A stretch of 64,000 nucleotides of DNA, taken from NCBI GenBank assembly GCA_021018815.1, contig JAITYX010000006.1, forward strand, positions 62,001 to 126,000, read 5' to 3'. The notes below the pieces were generated by a model that saw only the letters and a list, made by a program, of their open reading frames with translations, made no database searches and was not told where the DNA came from. The DNA is from Talinum fruticosum (taxonomy: Eukaryota; Streptophyta; Magnoliopsida; Caryophyllales; Talinaceae). Positions within the stretch are counted from its first letter, which is position 1, and every line of letters starts with the position of its first letter. Below are positions 47,126 through 57,180 of the stretch, one piece after another. The translations under genes were made by a program, and so were the position numbers.

Positions 47126-50100
47126 TTATGCATTTAACATTCCAAGTTCATTCCTAATGAAACAAAGCTGATCTTCACTAAGAGGCTTAGTAAAAATATC
47201 AGCTAATTGAAGATTAGTAGGAATGAATTCAAGTTAGATATCACCTTTCTCATAATGGTCTCTTAAGAAATGATACCGATCTCAATGTGTTTTGTTTCGA
47301 GTGCTTGAACTAGATTTTTGGCCATGCTGATAGCACTTTGATTATACACTTGATTGGGACTAATTTGAAAGAAAGTCCAAGATCTCTCAAGTGTTGCTTT
47401 ATCCATAAAATCCGAGCACGAGCATGCTCCGGCTGCAATATACTCAGCTTTAGATGTTGATAGAGCTACTAAGTTTTGCTTCTTTGAGTGCTAAGATATT
47501 AAGGATGGACCTACAAATTGGCATGCTCCTGAAGTGCTCTTTCTATCAACTTTGTATCCAGCGTAATCCACATCCGAGTATCCGAGTAAGAGTCGGTTTT
47601 GAGTCTCTTGAGTACCATAGACCTAAGTTACGAGTCCCTGCAAGATATCCGAAACTTCTCTTCACCGCAGTGAGATGTGATTCTTTTGGATTAGCTTGGA
47701 ATCTTGCGCATAAGCATACACTGAACATTATATCTGGCCGGGTGGAAGTAAGATACAGCAAAGATCGAATCATACCTCGATAGAGTTTCGATCTATTGCT
47801 TTACCTTTATCGTCCGAGTCAAGTTTTATACTGCTTGCTCATAGGTGTAGCGGCGTGCTTTGCATCTTGGAGTTTGTATTTCTTCAGCAGCTCCTTGGTA
47901 TACTTTGATTGATGGACATAGATTTCATCTTTGTCTTATTTGATTTGTAAACCAAGGAAGAAATTGAGTTCTCCCATCATACTCATTTAAAATTCCTAAC
48001 TCAATAACTCGAGAAAAGTCTCGGCACAGGTTTTCATCGGTAGCTCCAAATATTATATCATCAACATAGATCCGAACGATAAGGAAATCTTTCCCCTTGG
48101 TTCTTACAAAGAGAGTCTTGTCCATCTGACCCCTTCTAAAATCATTTTGAACCAAGAAATTGCTCGGTCTTTCATACCAAGCTCCGGGAGCTTGTTTAAG
48201 ACCATAAAGAGCTTTTTGAAGTTTGAAAACATGGTTTAGAAAATCTGAGTTTTTAAATCAAGGAGGCTGCTCAACATAGACTTCCTCTTCAATAAAACTA
48301 TTGAGAAATGCACACTTAACATCCATTTGATATAATTTGATATTCATGCTAGATGCAAATGCCAACGAGATTCTAATGGCTTCAATTCGGCAATAGGTGC
48401 AAAGGTTTCCCCACAATCAATCCCTTCTTCTTGATTGTAACCTTGAGCCACAAGTCTAGCCTTGTTTCTGATTACCAACCCACCTTCATCCAGTTTGTTC
48501 TTGAAAACCCATTTGGTTCCTATGGCTGGGTGGTCGGACGGTCGTTTGGTCGAGTCCGGACTTGGTTTCTTTCTAAGTGATTGAGTTCCTCTTGTATGGT
48601 CTCTACCCATTCAGGTTCATTTAGGGCCTCTAGTGCATTTTTGGGTTTAGTTAATGAGATGAATGCAGTGAATGCACATAGATTTTGAAGAGAGGAACGA
48701 GTTCTTACCCCACTTGTTAATATCGGAGAATATGTTTTCTAGTGGGTGACTAGAAGCGTACTTGAAAGCTTTACTGTTCTCTAATTCACCAGATTTGTAG
48801 GCTGAACTGCTTGATCTTCGAGGCTTGATCCGAGTGATCGGTTTACTCTTCGACGATTACGAGTGGATTCTTGAGTCTGTCTCGTTCTAAGTCACTTCAT
48901 TACGAGTGACTTCATTACGAGTTGTTTGAGTTTGAATCTTCACAGATTCATGTTCATCACTATCATCGTCTTTTACGAGCTTCGATTTGAGTATGTAGAC
49001 TCACTTGGCTTTTCCTGTTCAAGTTCATCAAACACAACGTGGATGCTTTCTTCCACTTTGTTAGTTCTCTTATTAAAAATGCGATAAGCTTTACTATGTG
49101 ATAAATAACCTAGAAAAATACCTTCATCCGACCGAGTATCAAACTTGGTCAGGTGATCCTTACCATTGTTATGAACAAAACATTTACATCCAAAAGGCTT
49201 GAAATAAGAAATATTGGGTTTCTTCCCTTTGTAGAGCTCATAAGGTGTTTTCTTTAGTATGGGTCCGATGAGACATCTGTTCAAAGTGTAGTTGGCTGTG
49301 TTGACTACCTCGGCCCATAAATAGTAAGGTAGATTGTGCTCAATCATCATTGTCCTTGCTATTTCTTCAAGAGTTCTTTTCTTTCTCTCCACTACTCCAT
49401 TTTGTTGAGGAGTTCTTGGTGCTGAGAAGCTGTGAGAGATACCATTTCTGTCACAAAGCTCTCGGAGTTCGAGTAGTCGAACTCCCTTACATGGTCGGTT
49501 CGAATTCTCCGGATCCGAGTTTGAGACTCAACTTGGATTTTTACGCAGAGCGTGCTTGAACTCTTTGAATGCTTCATTTTTGTGCTTAAGAAAACACACC
49601 TAGGTAAATCGTGACTAATAATCAATAATAACAAGTATATATGATTTACCTCAGAGGCTCTTAACGAGGATTTCACCACATAAATCCATATGCAGCCAGC
49701 TTGAGCAATTTGGATGTGGAAACTATCTTCGGAAATTTGAATGAAGATCTGACTTGTTTCCCTCTTGTGCATGCTTCACAAACTTTGTCTTTCTTAAAAG
49801 TACGGTTAGGTAAACCTCTAACCAAACCATGAGATGCCAATTTCTTGATAGAATGCAAGCTAATATGGCCTAATCTACGATGCCATGTCAATGAATCATC
49901 ATGAAGGGATGCTTTCAAACAAGATAAAGTATGATTCGGGTCGAAAGAGGAATAATGTAAGTGTTACCTGATTTCTTACCCGAGAGTTTGATCTTCTTGG
50001 TGGTATTATCGGAAATGTAACAGTTGGTGCGAGTGAATCTTACCTCTTGACCTTTATCGCACGGTTGAGAGATGCTAAGCGATTATACTTTAGTCCTTTG

Positions 50101-50350
50101 ATAAGGTAAACTGGGCTGACCAGATTGCTTCCCTTTCCAATCTTGCCTATCCCAACTATCTTGCCTTTGCTTGTCATCTCCAAAAGTGACTTTTCCTCCT
50201 TTGTACTCTTCTAACTCGAGAAAAGAGTCCCGAATCTCTCGACATGTGGCGTGAGCATCCACTCGTCCAGTACCAATGACCTTTTGCTCTTTTCAAGTAC
50301 CCTGCAAAACAGAGACAAGCTAACCCTTCTCACTTCCTCTAACAAACCCA
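47126..50350 (-). pseudogene. pol: pol of element F
   Basis: The protease motif near 50270-50255 reads D-E-W instead of D-S-G because CAG is CGAG. The zinc region is open at 49918-49673 (H-R-R-L-G-H, 'CEACTRGKQ'). The integrase C-terminal half is open at 49392-48973 (139 codons): 'RKKRTLEEIARTMMIEHNLP', 'NISYFKPFGCKCFVHNNG', 'GIFLGYLSHSKAYRIFNKRT'. Reverse transcriptase: 48610-48344 ('KWVFKNKLDEGGLVIRNKAR', 'YNQEEGIDCGETFAPIAELK') and 48155-47925, with the intact catalytic 'YVDDIIFGATDENLC'. RNase H: 47773-47546, ending at TAA 47126. It is the best-preserved pol in the array apart from the protease motif, which is intact in E. Confidence 0.88.
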
Positions 50351-50967
50351 CTAACACTCTTTACTATGGTCCTTTTCGAGGAAGAAGGCTTTTCGGAACC
50401 CAGATTTGGATGACTTTGGGCTTAGTCCGATTCCGAGTCTTCCATGTAGAGAACAGAGTACGTATCTCTTTCTTTTGAAAAACTTTTCTTTTGGGAAGCT
50501 GGAGAAGATGGTTTCTTCTTGTAAACTAATCTGGGCTTAGTCCTCCTTTCATTTTTGTGAATGGAACCATGCTCGGCTATCTTGAACTTTACGAGTTCCG
50601 GAATCCTTTTGAAAAGCTACGAGTAGGAATTGGATTCCTCCTCTTTATTGAAACCAAGACCTTTTTTTCGAAAGAGACACATTGAGATCCTAAGAGCATA
50701 TCAATGCTTTTCTGACCTTGAGTAAATTTTAAAACAAGATCTTTAGACTCTTTGAGCTTTTGCTTTAACTGCTCATTTTCTCTTACGAGTAACTCGGACT
50801 CGGTCTCATTGGATTGAGCACTAGTCTTGAGTTCTCCGAGTGTAAGTCTCGGTTTTCCAATTCATTTTTCGAAGAAATGCTCTCGAGAGGAAATTGACTC
50901 AAGTTGTTCTTTGAGACGAGAGGAATCAAAGTTGGACTTTTCTTCCAAAGTAAAAATATACTTAGTC
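50351..50967 (-). pseudogene. gag: gag of element F, 5' half missing
   Basis: Only the C-terminal gag segment is present: the coiled 'LEKP..TLGELKTSAQSNE'-type stretch near 50860-50750 and the basic part before protease. The sequence stops at 50967 inside 'AKYIFTLEEKS', where the TGTTAAG LTR begins. The zinc knuckle, start codon, primer site and 5' LTR of F are absent. Confidence 0.8.
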
Positions 50968-52304
50968 TGTTAAGTCGTATTTTATACGTATTTTTAGTAG
51001 TTATTGAGTTTATATTATATAGTTTATTTTATCTAATTTATTCTATTTTGTCTATTTGTAGGTAATTATCGAATAAAGTGGGGAAGAGAAGAAAAGTCGT
51101 TAAAAGTGGATTTTTAGCTACCGACAAGCATCCAAGAAAATATATGAAGTCGGTCCATAAATATAATATGTAATAAAATATTTATTTTAGGATATTATAT
51201 TTTAGGAAATCCTAAGTGGAATAGAAAAGGGAAACTTAGAAAAGAAGAAAGAGAAATAAACCCTAACTCTTTCACCCTATATATACTACTTATTATCATC
51301 ATGGAGAGAGACACGGGAAGCCAGCCACATACATCCCAGCCGCTGCACTCTGCTGCTTGCTCACGTTCACTCGCCCACACAAGCAGCCAGCCACCTAGCT
51401 ACCCGGACCACCTCACGTTCTCTTGCTGCACTTGCTTCCGCTGCTCCTTGTTGCACCTGCTGCTTGCTGTCTGCCGCTGCTCCTGGCTGCACCGTACTTG
51501 CTGCTTGCTGCTGTCCGCTGCCCAGCCAGCCACCATCCATCACCATCTTCTTCATCTTCCCGGGTCAAAGAAACTAATATCGGTAGTATAATTTAGTTTT
51601 GTAATTCTTATTAGAAAAGATTGAGTTTTTATTGATAGATTAATACTAAAGATGCTAGTTTTATTTAGTTTACATGTTTTAAATTACATTATGTGTGAGT
51701 AGTTTTTCTTATACTTAGTATAATCTCATTGAAGCCATGTTAAATTATTTATTTTGAAACAAAGTTTTGATTTTTATTGTCTTATTGATTTGATCCATGA
51801 TTCTATGATAATTTGTGTTTAATGTTTATGAATTTATGTCTAATTAATTAGAGTGCACGCTATTTAGTTTTATATAAATTCATGTGATAGTTTAGAGGGT
51901 TTAAGTACGTAATTGCTTGATCTTTTAGACATAAGTATCACCCTAGTTAATCATGGATGGCTCATACCCATCTCTTTTAATTAGGAAATTATCATAGATC
52001 CTTCTTAAATCAATTTGCTAGTAGATTGGTTATTAGGTGCTAGATGATGTTTTTCTTATACTTAATGCTCTAATTTGATTAAATTCTAGTGCTAGTGCTA
52101 GGGTTATCAATATTAGTAGGGTTTATATTAGGGCTAGGCCTAAGTAAACTAATAACTAAGGAAAAACGGGGAAGATCCGTTAGTGGTTGTCTTCTACGAG
52201 TTTAGCTCATGGGTAGATCAATTTGTGTGTTAATGATAAATAATAATTTGCATGGTGGATATAGATTATACTAAGTATTTTTATAAATTTGTTATCTTTG
52301 ATAA
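50968..52304 (+). repeat. TGTTAAG-family LTR, copy 1, 3' truncated
   Basis: It starts TGTTAAGTCGTATTTTATAC and follows the complete copy (54816-57180) until ATCTTTGATAA at 52304, missing the last third. A TATA box (TATATATA) is at 51278-51285 and a conserved ATG at 51301, followed by a GCTGCC-rich block to about 51555. The start is intact TG; no matching target duplication can be found because the 3' end is lost. No retroelement protein is encoded. Confidence 0.8.
51278..51285 (+). promoter_or_regulatory. TATA box in TGTTAAG LTR copy 1
   Basis: TATATATA followed by CTACTTATTATCATCATGGAG, conserved in all three copies (55143-55150 and 63705-63712). The probable LTR promoter. Confidence 0.55.
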
Positions 52305-52316
52305 GGATGTCTTGAA

Positions 52317-52762
52317 CATCCTACAAGTAGGTAACTGAATACTTCCTCAAATTCTCCGAGTTGATTTAGCCACATATATTTTTACTTTGGAAGAAAAGTT
52401 TAATTCCGATTCTTCTCGGTTTAAAGAACAACTTGAGTCTGTTACTTCTAAGAGCATCTCTTTGAAAAACAAATTGGAAAAACTGAGACTTACTCTAAGA
52501 GAACTTAAGACTAGTGCTCAATCTAATGAGGCCGAGTCCGAGTCACTCGAAGAGAGAATGAGCAATTGCAGCAAAAGCTTAACGAGTCTTAAGAACTTGT
52601 TTTAAAATTTACTCAAGGTTAGAAAAACCTTGATATGCTCTTAGGATCTCAATGTGTCTTCAGAAAAGAATGACTTGGTTTTAACAAAGAGGAAGAATCC
52701 AATTCCTACACGAGCTTTTCAAAACGGATTCCGAACTCTAAAGTTCGAAAGGCTGAGCATAG
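52317..52762 (+). pseudogene. gag: gag C-terminal fragment of element G
   Basis: It begins near CATCCTACAAGTAGGTAACTG, equal to the start of 'EVIEYFLKFSKVDLAKYIFT' in relatives. The open part 52387-52605 reads 'SISLKNKLEKLRLTLRELKT', a heptad-rich coiled stretch. It is interrupted at 52762 by the solo LTR and resumes at 54345 or 54350. Confidence 0.8.
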
Positions 52763-54344
52763 TAAAGGTTTGCTCGGGAGAGTCCGAGTCACCCTAGAGG
52801 GGGTGAATAGGTTGATAGAAGTTTTTCGTGGAAACGTTCGCTCTTTTGTTAACGAAGAGACAGAGACGAGGTTATGAGTCAAACGGCAGGGTCGGAAAAG
52901 CTTGGACTCGAAATGCTATCACGAACAAACACGTAAGTCAAGCGAGAGTAAAATGACTGTCCGAGTCTAGAATGAACTCGGAAAGATAACACTTAGAAAT
53001 TACGTGGAAACCCTCCTGGGGCAGAAAACCACGGACCGTGTCAATCCGGACACGAAGTCAAATCCACTATTTTGAGTCCACAAAATACCGTGAACCGATC
53101 GAACCCGAGTTGCTCCCTTAGACAACTCAATACAAGTTTTCCTAGACTCGAAATTCCCTTATCCGATCTAGTACTTCCTAGCTGAGATAACCCTTACGAG
53201 TTAGGGACAACTAAGCTGAGTTAACCCTTACGGCTTAGTCAAGGGACCTTACAAAGAATGTAAGAAGGAGTTTGTAGTCGAGTACAAGACCTTACAACTC
53301 GAAAGTAATGAATTACGGAATGGGAGTTGTAAGTAGAAGATTGAAAGTAAATACAATGACTTTGAGCAAGTATGTGTATTAATAATATGTTCGGCCCGTC
53401 AATCTTCAAGTCTTATGAAGTGGCTTCTATTTATAGATGACCAGGCGAGTAGCCGTTATCTTCATATGCTGACTAAGAGTTCTTTGTGATCGTTAACAAA
53501 AGCTTTACGAGTCACTCGAAAGTATCCGTTGTGATATGAATGTTGGACAACGGTTTAACTCTCTTGGAAGTCCCAAAACCACTTGGCGGTGTCTTGAAAA
53601 GTAAGGTGGAAACCACCGTTAAGCTAGGCGTTCCAGCTTTCCAGATTTGGAAACGAGACGGCTTTGACACAATCTTCCGGGACCGGAGTAGAGAAGGTGA
53701 AAAGCTATGTCTGCTGGTGATTTGACGTTACGAAGCCGATTACTTTTGTGGTTTGAAAAAGGTGTATCCTCGTTTGAATAACCTACAAAAGTAAATCAAT
53801 TTTGGTTCTCAAAGTATAAAATACTTTGGTCCAAGATTAGACACGAGATAATAAAATTATTAAGATAATTAAACAACCGATTATCCGAGTCGAAACGAAA
53901 TGGAATTTTACGAGTCCAATATCCATGATACTCGAATTCCATCGACATAGTCTAAGCGGAGAATCAAGTTCGAGTAAAGAATATCGAGTGAAGTAACTTG
54001 ATATAGACTAAGCATGAAACAGACTAGAAATATTGACTATAATAAAATAGAACTTATAACTAGAAGTCAGATTCGAGTGAGAGAAGACGAAATACTAGTC
54101 TATTCAATCTGCGATAAATCGAGTGATGAGGGACTCGGAACAGAGAACCGGTTTTACGAGTCACTTACGGATAAGCAAGAAATATAAGAAGTAAAAGTTG
54201 TATCACTTAGAGAAGATACCATTTTACTCAAAGAAGTTTACGAGATACAAAGAATGCCTTGGAATCAAAACTCTATAAGTATGAGATGGTTATACCTGAT
54301 TCATTTAATGCAACTCGGAGCGTTGAGAAGTGTCCGAGTCTTCA
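52763..54344 (-). repeat. solo copia LTR with target duplication CATAG
   Basis: The plus strand starts TAAAGGTTTGCTCGGGAGA and ends TGTCCGAGTCTTCA, 1582 bp, a complete minus-strand LTR without internal region. CATAG precedes it (52758-52762) and follows it (54345-54349). Removing the insert restores continuous gag sequence. TATA box at 53428-53435. A solo LTR arises by recombination between the two LTRs of an inserted element. Confidence 0.92.
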
Positions 54345-54349
54345 CATAG

Positions 54350-54815
54350 TTCCATTCATAAGAATGAAAGGAGGACTGAGCCCGGAGCGACTTATAGGAG
54401 AAAACCTTCTCCACCGGTTTATAAAAGAAAAACTTTTCAAAAGAAAGAGACACAGACTCGGTCTAAAAGAAAGACTCAGAATCACACCAAACCCAAAGTT
54501 ATTCAAATCCGGGTTCCCAAGAGTCTACTTTCTTAGAAAAGGACCACAGTAAAGAGAGATACTTGGGTTCGTTAGAGGAAGTGAGAAAGGTATAGTTTGG
54601 TTTTTGACTTGTAGGTAGCTTAGAAAAGAACAAAAGGGCATTGGTACCTAGACGGTGGATGCTCACGCCACATGTCGGGAGATTCAAGACTCTTTTACGA
54701 GTAAGAAAAATACAAGGGAGGAAAAGTCACATTTGGAGATGATAACAAAGGCAAGATAATTGGGATAGGCAAGATTGGAAAAGGAAGCAATCTGATCAGC
54801 CCGAGTATACCTTGT
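54350..54815 (+). pseudogene. gag end and protease of element G
   Basis: The open part 54330-54536 gives a basic stretch, 'IHKNERRTEPGATYRRKPSP', the C-terminus of Gag. Further on, the protease active site at 54651-54662 reads D-G-G-C instead of D-S-G-C, followed by S-R-H-M. The frame is broken between the parts. It is cut at 54815 by the TGTTAAG solo LTR; the last five bases are the target duplication CTTGT. Confidence 0.8.
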
Positions 54816-57180
54816 TGTTAAGTCGTATTTTATACGTATTTTTAGTAGTTATTTAGTTGATATTACATAATTCATTTTATCTAATTCATGATATTTTGTT
54901 TAGTTATAGGTAATTATCGAATAAAGTGGGGAAGAAGAGAAAACACGTTAAAAGTGGGTTTTTAGTTACGAGACAAGCATCCAAGAAAATATATGAAGTG
55001 GTCCATAAAAATAATACGTCATAAAATATTTATTTTATGATATTTTATTTTATGAACTCATAATTGGGAGAGAAAAGGAAGCTTGAAAGAGAAAAGGAAG
55101 CTTAGAAGAGAAGGAAGAGGAATAACCCTATCTCCTTCACCATATATATACTACTTATCATCATGGAGGAAAAAGGGACACCCTTCTCACATCAGCCGTT
55201 GCCCTCACATCAGCCGCTGCCCACCTTCCTTCCCTTGCTGCTCGACACACCAAGCAGCCAGCCACACACCTGCTGCCTCCTCACGTTCGCTGCCCACACA
55301 AGCAGCCACCCTAGCTGCTGCCTCTCGCTGCCCAGCTCCTTCTCACGCTCTGCTCTTGCTGGCTGCACCGTGCATCCCACACTGCTCATCACCAACACAA
55401 TCATAATCATCTTCATCATCATCGACCACGAAGAATCTAATATCGGTATTATTATTTAGTATTGTAATTTTTTTACTAGTAAAGATTGAATTTTTATTTT
55501 TAGTTTAAAATTAAAGATGCTATTTTTATTTAGTTTACGTGTTTTAAATTACATTATATTTGAGTAGTTTTTATACTTAGTATAATCTACTTAAAAACAT
55601 GGTAAATTATTTATTTTGAAACAAAGTTTCGATCTTTATTGTCTTATTGATTAGATCCATGATTCTATGATAATTTGATTTTAATGTTTATGATTTTATG
55701 TCTAATAAATTAGAGTGCACGCTAATTAGTTTTATATAAATTCATGTGATAGTTGAAAGGGTTTAAGTACGTAATCACTTGATCTTTTAGACATAAGTAT
55801 CACCCTAATTCATCATGGATGGCTCATACCCATCTCTTTTAATTAGGAAATTATCATAGATCCTTCTTAAATCAATTTGCTAGTAGATTGGTTATTAGGT
55901 GCTAGATGATGTTTTTCTGATACTTAATGCTCTAATTTGATTAAATTCTAGTACTAGTGCTAGGGTTATCAATATTAGTAGGGTTTATATTAGGGCTAGG
56001 CCTAAGCAAACTAATAACTAACGAAAAACGGGGAAGATCCGCTAGTGGTTGTCTTCTACGGTTTAGCTCATGAGTAGATCAATTTGTGTGTCAATGATAA
56101 ATAATAATTTGCATGGTGGATGTAGATTATACTAAGTGTTTTTATAAATTTGATATCTTTGATAATTATTTATTTGCTTTTAGTAGTCTTCTTCGGTTTA
56201 ATAATTTTTATTTATAAATTTATAGTCTTTTATTATTAATTTCATTAACCCCCTAAAGATCAGTATTTTTGGTTAGTTTTAGTGATTTTATTTTAATTTA
56301 ATTATGAGTCTTTATATATTTTAATTTTCTGATTATTTTTCAGTCGGTTTTATTATTTTTGAGTCGAGTTCATTAGAAATTAGTTTAAAAATAGTTTCTT
56401 TTGTTATTTTTCATGTTTTATCTTCTTTTAGGGTTTAGATAGAGTTGTAGTTTGCTGTGATTAAATTTAAGAATTTTTGGAATTGATTTGATAATTTTTC
56501 AGATTTAATTCTTGAATTTAATTACTGCAGGTTTTTAGGTAAATAAATTCGTAAATTCGGGTTTCAAATTTTATTTTTATATTTTTAAAGGTGTACTTAG
56601 GTTTAGAAAATTAGTGTTAATATTCTAGGTAATTTTAGTATTTATTTTTGTAATTAATTTAGTGCAGAATTTAATTTTCTGTTTTAGAATTTATTTATTT
56701 TGTGCTTTAGTTTTCTATTTTAATTATTCTAAAAAATATTAAAAAATATTTCTGAGTTATTATAAATTTTATATTCTGTCTAGGTTATTTATTTATATTG
56801 TTGGACAATTTTCTGTTAATTTTAGTTATTAAATTCTGAATTATTCTATGTTTTAATTTTCTGTTTAAGTTTTTTATTTGATTTTCTGTTTTGAATTTTC
56901 CAGAATTAATTAGGATAGTTTTGTCAAATTTAGATTATCAGAATAAAAGTGCATAATTTCAGAAGTCCTTCTCAGAATTAAATTTAGAAATTTAGTAGTT
57001 AATTTGATTTATTTGAGTTCTATAAAGTTAAACAAAATAACTAGAATAGTAAGTTTAATTAGATTGAAAGTTTGATTTTTACATTGTCTTTCCTCGTGGA
57101 TTCGATCCCTACTTCCCTATGCTATATTGTTTATTATAAGATAAAGTAGTGGTTTAATTTGTAACTATACAAGCTTAACA
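54816..57180 (+). repeat. complete solo LTR of the TGTTAAG family, target duplication CTTGT
   Basis: It starts TGTTAAGTCGTATTTTATAC and ends ACTATACAAGCTTAACA: 7-bp terminal inverted repeat TGTTAAG/CTTAACA, 2365 bp. CTTGT flanks both sides (54811-54815 and 57181-57185) and splits the copia phrase 'YLVKGLKYN'. A TATA box is at 55143, followed by a GCTGCC-rich block (55163-55430) and a long AT-rich part. Near the end CCTCGTGGATTCGATCCCTA resembles the U5 motif common in plant Ty3/gypsy LTRs. No protein-coding gene is supported; the 107-codon frame at 55083 is low-complexity. Confidence 0.9.
55143..55150 (+). promoter_or_regulatory. TATA box in the TGTTAAG solo LTR
   Basis: TATATATA, 12 bp before the conserved ATGG (55163). 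By the usual spacing, transcription would start inside or just after the first bases of the GCTGCC-rich block. Confidence 0.55.

Larger units (their letters stand above)
24622..50967 (-). mobile_element. tandem array of three SIRE-like copia bodies sharing LTRs (D, E, F)
   Basis: The order on the plus strand is: truncated LTR (24622-25695), body D (25696-33504), LTR (33505-35055), body E (35056-42864), LTR (42865-44419), body F (44420-50967, cut). Each inner LTR touches a primer site on its left and a polypurine tract on its right, so it serves as the 5' LTR of one body and the 3' LTR of the next. LTR ends are spaced 9360 and 9364 bp. The copies are very similar throughout. Unequal homologous recombination between LTRs is the simplest origin. 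Confidence 0.88.

Noticed and set aside
51301..51591. Cys/Ser-rich small secreted protein starting at the conserved ATG
   Set aside because: The ATG is shared by the three LTR copies but the reading frames after it are unrelated in sequence and length. The block is low-complexity GCTGCC repeat in an LTR.
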